64,000 nucleotides of DNA, taken from positions 10,681,212 through 10,745,211 of the forward strand of contig CM067311.1 in assembly GCA_034231615.1 (NCBI GenBank), written 5' to 3'. Made by a program: the position numbers and the translations under genes. Positions within the stretch are counted from its first letter, which is position 1. Every line of letters begins with the position of its first letter. Below the pieces are notes generated by a model that had not been told where the DNA came from, did not search any database, and saw only the letters and a program-made list of their open reading frames with translations. Positions 53,247 to 63,735 of the stretch are shown here, piece by piece. This stretch comes from Meghimatium bilineatum (lineage: Eukaryota > Mollusca > Gastropoda > Stylommatophora > Philomycidae).

Positions 53247-53339
53247 CCATAATGTCTATTTCGTTGAATACTAACTCTGCTGACCAGTCATGTATATCGA
53301 ATCTAGATGGGGGATCAGTGTATTCAGACTGTGGTCAGG
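53247..53339 (+). CDS. candidate 93-bp exon of the same unrecognised gene
   Basis: Between AAATAG and CAGG-GTAATG, the phase-1 frame is fully open: IMSISLNTNSADQSCISNLD then GGSVYSDCGQ. It begins with two codon-completing bases and ends with one, exactly as the 24109 and 36581 exons require (G from 37951 plus CC gives Ala). Length is a multiple of three. The peptide is polar and Ser/Asn/Asp-rich, like the end of the large exon. The acceptor has a poor pyrimidine tract and the donor is only fair, so a chance frame remains possible. Confidence 0.42.
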
Positions 53340-53550
53340 GTAATGAAGAAATGTCAAATGGGCTAAGAAATGGAGGATGCGGTTTTACCAGCGTTGCTTG
53401 TCTTTGGATCCGTTGTGTTTGTCTATCCACAATTTATCGACTATATTTTTTATCTATTTGGTTCTGTCTTTAGATCCGTTGTGTTTGTCAGTCTTATCCA
53501 CTGTCAAGCGTCTGTATTCTATATCTAGTTCGACATTCTGGTTGCCTTAT
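53340..53550. other. unassigned; short duplication
   Basis: TCTTTGGATCCGTTGTGTTT recurs as TCTTTAGATCCGTTGTGTTT about 70 bp on. Confidence 0.5.
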
Positions 53551-53554
53551 TTTT

Positions 53555-53770
53555 CTCGTTTCTCTCTCTCTCTCTCTCTCTCTCTTTAATTCATTCTCTC
53601 TCTCTCTTGTTTTCCCTATTTATTCTTTCTTTTCATCGTATGTCCTCTCTAGTTCTTTCATTCTGTCACACTTCTTCTCTCTCACTTTCTACATGTTTCT
53701 TTCACTCGCACTCACTTTCTCCATTTCTATCTCTCTCACTTTCTCTCACTTGTTACTTTTTTTCTATCTT
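53555..53770. repeat. CT-rich low-complexity region
   Basis: (CT)n at about 53562-53586, followed by CT-rich sequence with CACTTTCTC repeats. Confidence 0.85.
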
Positions 53771-53807
53771 TCTTTCCCTTTAAACATATGTTTCAAAAGT
53801 CATAATT

Positions 53808-54087
53808 CGCCCGTTTTTTGCCGAGGCCCGAAAGGGGAGAAAAGAATAGCAACACTGTTTACCTTCCACGCATGTCGTAAAAGGCGACTAAGGAAGTTAT
53901 GAGATGGAGCTGGCTGTCCCATCCCATATAGGGTCAGTGACCCAAAGCCATACTGAAGTCGGATGTGTCAGTCCGAAAGGCGCAAATATCGCAGTAATGC
54001 TGTAAATCATGACACAACGCATTCCGTTCTCCGGACTATATCCTGCTAATCTGCAGAAGTTTGAGAACGAATGCAGAAGAAGAAGAC
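53808..54087 (+). mobile_element. SINE-A, full-length copy
   Basis: Starts CGCCCGTTTTTTGCCGAGGC and ends GAATGCAGAAGAAGAAGA. Well conserved relative to the 27566 copy. No exact target duplication seen. Confidence 0.9.
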
Positions 54088-54355
54088 TAACATAGTTTAA
54101 TCCTATATAAACATCCAATGTGGACATACGGAAACGCTCCTAATTGACACGGAAGAAACGTATTCATGTTTTAGGACAAACATTCTAAATATTCTCAGAG
54201 TTTTTTGTGATATAATTATCCTAACTTCATCCTCCTGTATTATTTAATGGCCATATCAATATAGCAAAGATGGATATAGCAATATAGCAGTACTCTAATA
54301 TAGCAAAGATGGATTCGTGTTTGTGATTGAAAAAATATGTGAAACCAAAAAGAAG
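54088..54355. other. unassigned spacer
   Basis: Short GGATATAGCAATATAGCA-type duplication near 54260-54315. Confidence 0.4.
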
Positions 54356-54359
54356 GCTT

Positions 54360-54985
54360 TAATTTCCTGCCCACATTTGTCTATCGAGACCTCAATCGAC
54401 CATTCAGCCATCGAGAGTTTAGTCATCCAATCAACCAGCCATCAATACCTCATTAACTCAGCCAACCATCCATCGAGAGTTTAGTCATCCAATCAACGAG
54501 CCATCAATACCGCATTAACTCAGCCAACCATCCATCGAGAGTTTAGTCATCCAATTAACCAGCCATCAATATCTCATTAACTCAGCCAACCATCCATCGA
54601 GAGTTTAGTCATCCAATCAACCAGCCATCAATACCTCATTAAATCAGCCAACCATCCATCGATGATTTAGATATTCAATCAACCTGCCATCGATACTTCA
54701 GTCATTCAACCAATCAGGCATCGAGACTTAATTCATTCAACCAATCAGGCATCGAGACCTCAGTCCATCAAATCAATCAGGTATTGAGAGTTCAGTCATT
54801 CAATCAACCAGACATCGAGACATCAAACCATCAAGACAACCAGTCATGTAGAATTCAATCCTTCAAATCAATCAGCCATCGCGAGTTCAGTCATCCAAAG
54901 AATCAGGCATCGAGACTTCATTCCATCAGATCAACCAGCCATATAGTCCTCAGTCAACCAACTATCGGTAACAAAGATTTCATTC
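54360..54985. repeat. ~62-bp minisatellite plus shorter diverged units
   Basis: Four clean units with GAGAGTTTAGTCATCCAATC, AACCAGCCATCAATACCTCA and TTAACTCAGCCAACCATCC, then diverged ATCGAGACTTCAGTCAT-type units. Confidence 0.93.
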
Positions 54986-55335
54986 CACCAACTCAAAGTA
55001 ACTAAAAACATACAAGCATTCAGCGAAACACAGAATCTATTGAATTTTAGAAGAAATAAAAAAACAAAAACAAAAAAACTTCAGCTACAAAACCTTCAAT
55101 TATCATCATATTTGAACTTCCTATTTCATCATCATATTGCAATTACTTTTCTTGCTTTTATACTCCATTTAAACCTTGCATTGTCGGACTATGAAGCGGT
55201 CTGTTTACCGTCTTTTAAAGTGTGTCCCATTAGGGCTGTTCACAAAGTACGTCAGCAACTGTTGAACACAGCGACATTTTTTTATATCAATATCGGTGTT
55301 TTAGACTCGCCTATTCAACGCTACTTATCATTTCC
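54986..55335. other. unassigned stretch
   Basis: A 102-codon plus frame (55040-55348) is unrecognised. Confidence 0.3.
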
Positions 55336-55339
55336 TGAT

Positions 55340-55640
55340 TTTATGTAAATTAGGTAACTAAGGACGCTCTTAATTTTAAAACAAAAGAACACTATAATAA
55401 ACTTAGGGGTGCATTGATAAAACTCATTGTGTAAACTACATTATAGAAATGTTTAGAATTTTTCAGACAAATAGCAGAGGCACAGCTTAAAGCAATTTCA
55501 TTTGTTAGAACTAACCAGGGTGATGGAAATTGCAAAGAAAAAAATATACACGTTAGTGCTAATTTCTATAGCTATAGAACAGAGGGAGAGAGAGAGAGAC
55601 AAACTACTGTGAATGAGAGAATGTTAAACTGTGCTGAGTT
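55340..55640 (+). repeat. dispersed repeat, one arm of an inverted pair
   Basis: ATTAGGTAACTAAGGACGCT CTTAATTTT, ATGTTTAGAATTTTTCAGAC, TTTGTTAGAACTAACCAGGG, GCAAAGAAAAAAATATACAC match the reverse complement of 58330-58600 in order. Confidence 0.8.
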
Positions 55641-55940
55641 TAGTGATGAAATAGAGATAATGATAACAAAAGAATATATAACAATTCTAGAATAAAGTTA
55701 TTACGGATTTTATGTTATCTAAAATATATATTTATATATACTCGATGTAGGCCTAGGCCTTTTACTAGGATCACCAATGTACCAGATTCAAATTCAGCCA
55801 CAGGCAGTTCTTCACTTGGACAGTTCAGAGCTTAATGACACATAACGCCTAGATATCCACTACAGTCAAATCTTGCTGGCTTGATCCGACGTCTTGAATA
55901 ATGTATACCACTATTTTTACAATGTATATTAATATGTGTT
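55641..55940. other. unassigned; possible eroded tRNA-like segment
   Basis: CCAATGTACCAGATTCAAAT near 55775 resembles the SINE-D head box B region but is too diverged to call. Confidence 0.3.
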
Positions 55941-55942
55941 CA

Positions 55943-56212
55943 CTTCCATGTGCTGCCATGATCTGAAAGGGGAACAAAATATGATAACACAGTGTGACTT
56001 GCATACATGTCGCAAGAGTCTACTAAGGAGGTTATGGTGTGACATTCTTGTCCCATCCTATATAATGTTAAAGTGCCCCAGAATGCATTCTGAACTTGAA
56101 TGTGTCACGCCCGACAGGAACAGATATTACAGCATAGCTATAAACCATGACATAATGCATTATGTTTTCCAGTCTGCATCATGTAGGAGCTTGAGAACGA
56201 CAACAGACCAAC
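55943..56212 (+). mobile_element. SINE-A, diverged copy
   Basis: GATCTGAAAGGGGAACAAAA, CATACATGTCGCAAGAGTCT, ACTAAGGAGGTTATGG, GAGCTTGAGAACGACAACAG; many substitutions. Confidence 0.75.
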
Positions 56213-56264
56213 ACGAGTATAAGGTAAAGGTATGTCCGATGGCAGCAACCTGCGGTCGGGGATG

Positions 56265-56400
56265 AATATAACTCTTCATGTACTTATCCGCAGCAACTAT
56301 TAGGTGGAATGGCCAGTTCTTTTCCTTGCTGTCTTTACTACCCCTAAGTCAAGCGTTAGGTACTCATTTATAGCTGAGCCGACTGTAAGGATTATACATT
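56265..56400 (-). mobile_element. SINE-C-related fragment
   Basis: GGTGGAATGGCCAGTTC, GCTGTCTTTACTACCCCTAA, TAGGTACTCATTTATAGCTG, GAGCCGACT are homologous to the SINE-C middle (GCAGTCTTTACTTCCC, GGTACCCATTTATGGTTGGG) but diverged, possibly a sister family. Confidence 0.55.
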
Positions 56401-56690
56401 CGTTTTAAATTAGAGTATAAACGCATATCCACATTTTAAAAACATTGTTTCAATGTATAATTGAAGCATTCTACATCAATCCACAATGCCGTATTTATCT
56501 TTATGTTGATTACATGAATGTTAGAGTGAAAATGAAGCTTTTATAACCCACCAAATCTTTCTATTATGCCCTAACCCTAAATCAATCCAGAATGCCGTCA
56601 AACATAATCTCATCATTTCAAATGTATAGTCTTTCACACAAACTATAATGAAATCAAACGCCCAAGTTGACATATATTTCAGATTACATT
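56401..56690. other. unassigned stretch
   Basis: One CCCTAACCCTAAATC near 56569; nothing else. Confidence 0.35.
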
Positions 56691-56699
56691 GTGTCCTCT

Positions 56700-57155
56700 T
56701 ACTTCACTGTCGCAACCACTGCCGCTGCCTTTTGGTTGATCAATGCCCCGGAATCATAACACTACGATGCGATACAGTCTAACTCATTCCGCAGTGCTCC
56801 GACAGCTTCAGTTTAGTCTCTTCCCTGTCTGTATATTAGGATATCGTCTGCAAAGAACAGTGTCCTACCTCTTCCGTCAAGCTGGTGATGTGTGATTGCC
56901 ATGGTGTACACATAGAATAAAACCAGAGTTAGGGAAGATCCCTGTGGTAGACTTGAGTGTATTGTTTTTTTTGGTTTAGATGTCCAACAACCACACCTGA
57001 GAGCCAACATCCTCTCTGGTAACAGCCCTGATATCCATCTAACGATGAAAGGGTCAACATGGAAAAACAAGAGATGTTGATGAGGTACACTATCTTGTAC
57101 GCATCCTCCAAGTCAATCGGGACATCACGCCTCGATACCTGTGTACTAAAAGTAA
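56700..57155 (-). mobile_element. LINE RT palm fragment (jockey-like)
   Basis: Minus frame: SRRDVPIDLEDAYKIV (D-L-E-D-A-Y, first catalytic Asp region), FIVRWISGLLPERMLALRCG, LPQGSSLTLVLFYVYTM, GRTLFFADDILIYRQGRD (FADD catalytic motif), then frame loss. The motifs are those of the jockey/RTE-X type of non-LTR reverse transcriptases. Inactive. Confidence 0.88.
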
Positions 57156-57159
57156 AACA

Positions 57160-57412
57160 ATACCTAGTATTTATTAATGCCGTAGGGGTGTGAGATGTTG
57201 GCGATCTCACATTTCAGTGACTCTGCAAATGAGGGCGGTAGCCATCTCCTCTTTCTCGCAGTCTTTACTTCCCGGATTAATCCGGTCCCATTTAAGGCTG
57301 GGTCGACCCGGGAACCGATGCGATCTGAAAAATATTTCCGCCTCAACTGGGGAATGAACCCAGTACCACTCATATGCGAAGCCAGTGCACTAACCACTGC
57401 CCTACGCTGCTC
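57160..57412 (-). mobile_element. SINE-C copy
   Basis: TATTTATTAATGCCGTAGGG, GAGGGCGGTAGCCATCTCCT, CCGGATTAATCCGGTCCCAT, GGGGAATGAACCCAGTACCA, CACTAACCACTGCCCTACG. Parallels 49462-49744. Confidence 0.9.
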
Positions 57413-57582
57413 CCAAATACTTGTACGAAAGCCCTCGAATACGTATAGGAGAATACAGCGGCGTTACGCCATGTTTATTTCTGACGTCTGTAATCTGATA
57501 GTGTGCCAGGGAAAATGCGGCCTATGTTATCCTAGGCATATTCCTACATCTAGTATATATAGATATCTACTCATGATCAAAT

Positions 57583-58235
57583 CATCATCATCAAGTGCCG
57601 TCTCCACAACGAAGGTTGGCTGCAACGTATCTCCAATGTCTCTTGTCTTGGTTGTGCACTCTGCTAGACTGTAACCTGTCCTTTGTGTGATGTTACTCTC
57701 CCACTTGTATCTCTGCCTACCTCTTGCTCGCTTCCCTTTGACTTTACCCTCAAGTAAGGTCTTCAATAAGGTGTCATGTCTTTTAATGTGTCCAAAGTAT
57801 TTTATTTGCCTGATCTTTATTTCTCTTAGTAGTTCTTTCTTCATATTAAGTGTCTTTAGCACCTCTTTATTTGTTTTCTTCTCTTTCCGTGATGTTCTCC
57901 CTATTCTTCTATATACCCACATCTCGAAGGCATCAATTTTGTATTCTGATTATTTATTTAGTGTCCATGTTTCTGAGCCATACATTAATATGAAATAGAT
58001 GTAGCATTTTATAATTCTCATTTTTAACTTGTTTGTAATTTGTTTAGATATTAATAATTTCCTCATGTCATTGAAGGTACTTTTAGCCATTCCTATTCTC
58101 CTTTTAACTTCTGTTTCACATCTGCCATCATGTATCATGTGTCCAAGATATTGATACTGTTTTACTTGTAGTTTCTCTCCCTGTATGTTTACGTTTACCT
58201 CCTGTTCTTCTGTGTCTTTGCTCAAATAGAATCCG
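57583..58235 (-). mobile_element. LINE ORF2 C-terminal fragment
   Basis: Two minus frames joined by one break: VNVNIQGEKLQVKQYQYLGH, MIHDGRCETEVKRRIGMAKS, ILMYGSETWTLNK; then MWVYRRIGRTSRKEKKTNKE, IKIRQIKYFGHIKRHDTLLK, GKRARGRQRYKWESNITQRT, ending VVETALDDDD-stop with an (ATG)n-like end. A near relative of the 16475-16780 fragment. The YADD part is absent. Confidence 0.92.
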
Positions 58236-58329
58236 TAAAAAACATCATTATATAATTATATTATATTTGTGTGTTGTTATTATCTCTATTTTATTATTAA
58301 ACTTCGCACAGTTTAACATTCATTCCTAG

Positions 58330-58600
58330 TATGTATTTTTTCCTCTCTATTTCTCTCTGTTATAAAGTTATAGAAATGAACTTTGGCGTGTATATTTTTT
58401 TCTTTGCTGTTTAGATTACACTGGTTAGTTCTAACAAAAGCAATTACTGTAATCATTGGCTCTGCCATTTGTCCAAAATTCTAAACATTTATATCGTGTC
58501 TTTCAGTTTAAAGAATGATTTTAAGTTTTTCATAGAGCGCTTTTATTTGAAAATTAAGAGCGTCCTTAGTTACCTAATTTACATAAAATCAACGGCAGAT
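58330..58600 (-). repeat. dispersed repeat, second arm of inverted pair
   Basis: Reverse complement of 55340-55640 with indels: GTGTATATTTTTTTCTTTGC, GGTTAGTTCTAACAAAAGCA, AAATTCTAAACATTTATATC, AGAGCGTCCTTAGTTACCTA. Confidence 0.8.
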
Positions 58601-58844
58601 AACTAACATAAACAATACTGAACCGCCGTGTGGCGCATTAATTTAACCAAATTTGACATCAACAATATGTTTTTTACTATACCAATTAAACTGTATATAG
58701 CAGAAAAATATATAGAAAAAATAATGTAAGCCATTTTGGGTAATTTGATTGCAAAAAAAATGCTTTTAAGGGGATAGCGGATTTTCACATTTGTAACATA
58801 ATTAAGGAAGGGGGTCCATGAATTTGTGATAGTCTGTTAACGGC

Positions 58845-59490
58845 AATTTAAAACCTGCGTGTGGTGTAAACATTTTTCTACTCTTTGAAGTTCTTGTCTC
58901 TTATCTGAGAGGTGATATATGTCTATTATTTCATTGACATGGTTCATGACTGACTTTTGTTTTATTCTGTGATTTGGTTGCCAGTTTTCTACAAGTTCTT
59001 TATTGTGGTGGTCTTTGTTCATTCTTTTGCTTCTTTCATAAGTCTCCATTGCAACCATATCTCTCCTAATCTCAAGGGGTTCTACATTTGTATGTATTTC
59101 ACATGCAGCCGTCGGTGTAGATCTCATTACTCCAGTAATAAGAAGTAGGGCATTGTTCTGTACTCTGTCTAGAGATTCTACAATTGTCTTGGAACATGTG
59201 AGGAGTGCACTGTTGTATTCGAAAGCAGAACGTATGTAACCAAGATATAGTCCTCTAAGGGTATCCTTGTCTGATCCCCAAGAAGTGCCAGTGAGTCTTT
59301 TCAGTAGTTGTAGCCGTGTAACTGCTTTATTTTTGATATTTTCTACATGCTTCTTGAGGGTGAGCTGCCGATCAAGCGTGGTTCCAAGATATGTGGGGTG
59401 TTTTTATCTTGGCAATTTCTGTGTATAAAGTGGAACCGGGCTTCATGGAGAGCAGAGATAGGGTTTCATTGGTGGATAAACCCACATGTA
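58845..59490 (-). mobile_element. LINE RT thumb and C-terminal fragment (jockey-like)
   Basis: Minus frames: SLLSMKPGSTLYTEIAKIK, then (shifted) YLGTTLDRQLTLKKHVENIK, LQLLKRLTGTSWGSDKDTLR, YLGYIRSAFEYNSALLTC, VQNNALLLITGVMRSTPTAA, SDKRQELQRVEKCLHHTQ. This is the YLGxTLDR..T...H and GTxWGAD..TLR signature C-terminal to the FADD motif in jockey-clade elements. Inactive. Confidence 0.88.
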
Positions 59491-60100
59491 TGAGAATGCA
59501 GAAGTGTAATGTCATTGGTTACAGATGACTCTCTCTATAATGCATATGACCGTAACACACTAAGCTTTATCACCAACTCCAAAGTCCCCCTCTACCAACT
59601 ATCGCATCTTTCGCATATATGGAATAGTCATAATCCCATCCTCATTATGCTGGCTCAGGACAAGCCACTACAATGGGAATCAAATGTATACAACATGAGG
59701 GACGAGGAGGTAGATGGAGAAGAACGGAGAAGGGCAGTAAGAGGATAGGGAGAAACGCAGAGAGGACACAGAACAGATAGAGAAAGGGTTGTGAGAAGAT
59801 AGCTGACGTGAAGGGTCGAGTTGATAACATGACTAAGAGAACCAAGATTGTGTATCATTCTGTTTTCTAAGGAATAGCGTTAGCTATCACCAGAATGTCA
59901 GGTGCATAAGCTACTAACTTGAATGTCCTGTGTACCCAAATGAGAAAGACTATTGAAGTTAAGACCTACCGTTGTTGTGTCATGATTGGAGATGTCACAA
60001 GAGTTTTTCACGAAATTAGGAGTTAGAAGTCTACTGTTTTACCAATCTGTTTGTGATATACAAATGTTGGATTCTATTTTCTAAGGATAAGATAAATAAA
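59491..60100. other. unassigned; open frame at 59525-59745
   Basis: After GTTACAG a frame (DDSLYNAYDRNTLSFITNSK...) is open for about 73 codons in phase 1. It ends in simple purine-rich sequence and no confident donor was chosen. Noted, not called. Confidence 0.3.
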
Positions 60101-60104
60101 TCTC

Positions 60105-60172
60105 TAGTCTAGCCATCCTTAGTCGCTTCTTATGAGGTATACGGCAGATCATGATGTTACTATTCTTTGGTC
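60105..60172 (-). mobile_element. SINE-A 5' fragment, eroded
   Basis: CCATCCTTAGTCGCTTCTTA TGAGG ... GTTACTATTCTTTGGTCC resembles the SINE-A 5' region in reverse orientation. Confidence 0.45.
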
Positions 60173-60685
60173 CATGTGAAGGAAAATATAATTTATCTGA
60201 CAGCAATACTTTCAGAGAACTTTTATATTCCATTTGATTCATGAAGGTTCTATTTCCTTTGAGTGAAAGACGCCCCTCATTACCGTCAGAGAAATAACTT
60301 ATTCTCTTATTATCAGAGAAACACCGATTTTAATTATATTTGCTTTCTGTCATTTGAGTCTCACTGATGTCTAAAAATACTAATCAAAATTGTATAATAG
60401 CCTGCATTGCTCTCGGGATCTCTCCGTTCGCCTTTTTTTGTACTTGTCATCTCAGCCATAAAATGTTCCATCCAGAGCTTTCTATAAATATCGATCTCCT
60501 TGCATGCCACAGTTTGAACCACATTCATCCAATGATAGAAGCCCCTGTATTTGTGTAGAGAATAGCATATCAAGTGCAGAGGGGAGCAGAAAATGTTGAT
60601 GTGTAGAATTTTCATTGATCTGTGAACGAGAGTTGAGTTTCATGCACTGGTTGTGACTAGTAGGCATTGCCTTGAACATTTTATA
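60173..60685. other. unassigned stretch
   Basis: Nothing recognised. Confidence 0.35.
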
Positions 60686-60689
60686 AAAT

Positions 60690-61000
60690 CCTCATTTTTT
60701 AAATACTGTATATTATTGCGTATATGAATCAAAGTATACTACAGAAAATGAATACCATATATTATTGTGTATAAGAATCTAATTATAACAAAGGAAATTA
60801 ATACCGTATATTATTGCATATAAGAATCTAAATATAACAATAGAAATTAATACCGTATATTATTGCATATAAGAATCTAAATATAACAATGGAAATTAAT
60901 ACCGTATATTATTGCATATAAGAATCTAAATATACTAAAGGAAATGACTATCGTATATTATTGCATATAAGAATCTAAATATACTGAAGGAAATGAAATG
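60690..61000. repeat. 49-bp minisatellite
   Basis: About six units containing ACCGTATATTATTGCATATA then AGAATCTAAATATAACAA. Confidence 0.94.
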
Positions 61001-61273
61001 AGATTATAGAACTTCACAGAAATAGTTGTTTCTTCCCAAACATAGCAGTGATTTCACGTAAAGTGTTTGCAAAGTCCTTCTCCAGATTAGTCATGCGTGT
61101 TGTTCTCGACAACATCACTCCACTTGACTGATACAAAAGATCATTTGTCACAGCCAGTGCTGGATTTAACTATATGCTAAACAAGCTTCTTCCCATGTAT
61201 CTTACATTTCTGCAAGTTCTTCCCATGTATCTTGGTCCCTATAACGAGGTTATGTAGCATTTCTTATTGTCAC
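61001..61273. other. unassigned; hAT-like end at 61156-61190
   Basis: CAGTGCTGGATTTAACTATA then TGCTAAACAAGCT resembles one end of the MITE at 12257-12440 (read from its right end). A CTTCCCATGTATCTT duplication follows. Confidence 0.4.
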
Positions 61274-61323
61274 CTTGATATCGTATACAGTTCTCCAGCT
61301 CACCATTTACCACTACTTGTCGC

Positions 61324-61411
<88 letters not shown>

Positions 61412-61458
61412 ACCAGTAGTGGTAAATGGTGAGCTGGAGAACTGTATACGATATCAAG
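61274..61458. repeat. long palindrome around (TA)n
   Basis: Left arm starts CTTGATATCGTATACAGTTC and ends ACTACTTGTCGC. The right arm (GCGACCAGTAGTGG ... TATACGATATCAAG) is its reverse complement over about 50 bases with one mismatch. The centre is some 80 bases of alternating T/A, itself self-complementary. It could form a hairpin or cruciform. Mirror-image frames (GELENCIRYQ on both strands) result from the symmetry. Confidence 0.95.
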
Positions 61459-61640
61459 TATATATATATATATACTTAGAAAGACAGGAATTTTCAGAGT
61501 CGTGAGTTTTCATTGAATATTGTTACGATATTATACATAATTTCAATTCGGCTTATCCACGATCTTTGGATAATTAAGTTATAGAGAGGCATTATTCTCG
61601 GATTATACACAGATCGGCTTATATTCATAACATTATCCAA
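61459..61640. other. unassigned spacer with short TA run
   Basis: TATATATATATATAC near 61460; otherwise nothing. Confidence 0.4.
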
Positions 61641-62310
61641 TATCTCTATTGTCCAATTATGTGGATGATATCCATCTTTCGACATCTATTGTCCAATTAT
61701 GTGGATGATATCCATCTTTCGATATCTATTCTCCACCTCTGTCGATGTTAGCAATTTTGGGCTCTCTATTCTCCAACTCTCCGGATGATATCCATTTTGT
61801 GCTCTCTATTCTCCAACTCTCCGGATGATATCCATTTTGTACTCTCTATTCTCCAACTCTCCGGATAATATCCATTGTGTTCTCTCTATCCTCCAACTCT
61901 CTTGATAATATCCATTTTGTTCTCTCTATTCGCCAACTCTCCGGATGATATACATTTTGTTCTCTCTATTCTCCAACTCTCTTGATAATATCCATTTTGT
62001 TCTCTCTATTCTTCAACTCTCTTGATGATATCCATTTTGTGCTCTCTATTCTCCAACTCTCTTGATGATATCCATTTTGTTCTCTCTATTCTCCAACTCT
62101 CTTGATGATATCCATTTTGTTCTCTCTATTCTCCAAATCTCTTGATAATATCCATTTTGTTCTCTCTATTCTTCAACTCTCTTGATAATATCCATTTTGT
62201 TCTCTCTATTCTCCAAATCTCTTGATGATATCCATTTTGTGCTCTCTATCCTCCAACGATGTCGATGATATTCATTTTAGGCTCTTTATTCTTCAACTCT
62301 GTGGATGATA
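61641..62310. repeat. 40-bp minisatellite
   Basis: About 16 units containing CTCTCTATTCTCCAACTCTC then TTGATGATATCCATTTTGTT. The left-most units are a different variant (TGTCCAATTATGTGGATGAT). Confidence 0.95.
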
Positions 62311-62870
62311 TTCCGACATCTCTGTTCTCGTGGCAGTTATTCTAAGCAGAGTATTATTTGCATCCTGTTTCAGCCCGTAGCGCATGTTAACAAAGTGCAT
62401 TCTTTCTCATTTTGCTGTGTACACCTTCATGCACTCACACACATATACATCTTATGATTGTTAAGGTGATTGAAACGTTAGGAAATAATATAGACCTGAT
62501 TTTTGTGTGGTTGGACTGCTGATGTTGAAGATGATTGCAAGGTCAGATCAATATGATTATATCAAGTTAGTAGACGGTGCGTATTGACTTTAGGAAATGC
62601 GTCTTGGAAACTCAGGCTCCGGGCTATGCATAACGAGAGATCGGTAATGGCAGAGGGCGGATGAAGTTACTGCAGATCTGACTAAATGAGATAATAATAA
62701 TGTTTGGAAAGTGCCAGCAAAGCATAGACGGGGAAAGATGAAAGAAGAAAACTTTTAAATGAGATTATATTGTCAACAATAAGAATGGGTTCCGGACTTT
62801 TGAATTCAAGCTACAAAATGTAGAATTTTGTCATATTTCGTCATTTATTTATGCATGTATATAACGAGTG
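62311..62870. other. unassigned stretch
   Basis: No supported feature. Confidence 0.4.
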
Positions 62871-62879
62871 GAGAAGAAG

Positions 62880-63045
62880 ACGACCATCATCACCTTCACC
62901 GTCACAATTATCATCTCCGTCATCATCATTATTACCATTATAATCATCGCCGTCATCATCATTATTACCATTATAATCATCGCCATCATCATCATTACCG
63001 TTACCATCATCATCATCATCACCATTATCACCGTCACCGTCTTTA
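62880..63045. repeat. (ATC/ATT)n triplet repeat with 36-bp sub-duplication
   Basis: CATCATCATTATTACCATTA then TAATCATCGCCGTCATCATC recurs. It is open in all frames (His-, Ile/Thr- or Asp-rich); not coding. Confidence 0.93.
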
Positions 63046-63735
63046 TTTCGGTGATTATATACACTGATGGATCTGTAATTAGGCATGTTCGCAGTGCTTG
63101 GGCCTTTACAGCTCAGTGCGCAGGTAAAACGATCAAGGAGGAAAGTGGTGCCTTTGCGGTCACTACGAGTAGTATGACCATGGAGACTATGGCGGTGACC
63201 AAGGCATTTGAGTGGCTACGCACACAGAAGGTAACGCAGGTCTGTATCTTGAGTGACTCTATGAGTATGATTAAGAAGGTACAAGTGGGTCTCGTTCGCG
63301 AACAGTGGATTGAGGCCTTGAGAAATGCGAGATTGAAAGCGGTTACATTTATTTTCGTGCCGGGACATGTGGGCGTTCGAGGCAATGAAAGAGCGGATCA
63401 ACTGGCATCGTGTGCGATTTTGGCACAGGGCAATAGGGCAATGGATCGCGCTGACGTTTTGAACTCCTTAAGAGATATAACACGCGAGAGTGAGACTAAT
63501 GTGTATGATGATTCCTTTTCAATGGCTAGGATTAAAGATCCGGGATTGAAATGCGGTGTTGCTAGAGGTGAACATTTTGGAGGGCGCAGAAGAATGATGG
63601 TCAACTAGCATAGAACAGGTACTGTCAGCAGAAGTGCGATGGCGGATACACTCAAGGAGAGATCGGAGCAACTATGGATGTGTCCAGTTTGCAGTGATGA
63701 TTATCCGACGACTAACTAACTAACTAACTAACTAA
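63046..63735 (+). mobile_element. LINE 3' fragment: RNase H domain plus zinc tail
   Basis: IIYTDGSVIRHVRSAWAF (first catalytic Asp), SGAFAVTTSSMTMETMAVTK (Glu), CILSDSMSMIKKVQVG (Asp), FIFVPGHVGVRGNERADQLA (His/Asp): all four RNase H catalytic positions are present, then YDDSFSMARIKDPGLKCGVA. A stop follows at 63606. In the same frame past it, HRTGTVSRSAMADTLKE and LWMCPVCSDD keep the C-terminal zinc-like end, so the stop is a recent lesion or normal. The 3' tail is (ACTA)n. The RT part is missing. The upstream Ile/Thr-rich part of the 246-codon frame is translated triplet repeat and should not be counted as protein. Confidence 0.9.

Noticed and set aside
59525-59745. Phase-1 frame after an acceptor-like GTTACAG (DDSLYNAYDRN...)
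   Set aside because: No convincing donor in the needed phase; the second half is low-complexity purine sequence. Left unassigned.
61239-61505. Similar proteins on both strands (GELENCIRYQ plus Tyr/Ile runs)
   Set aside because: Mirror-image translation of the palindrome and its TA centre.
62828-63086. His-rich plus frame and Asp/Gly-rich minus frame
   Set aside because: Triplet repeat read in different frames; no independent evidence.
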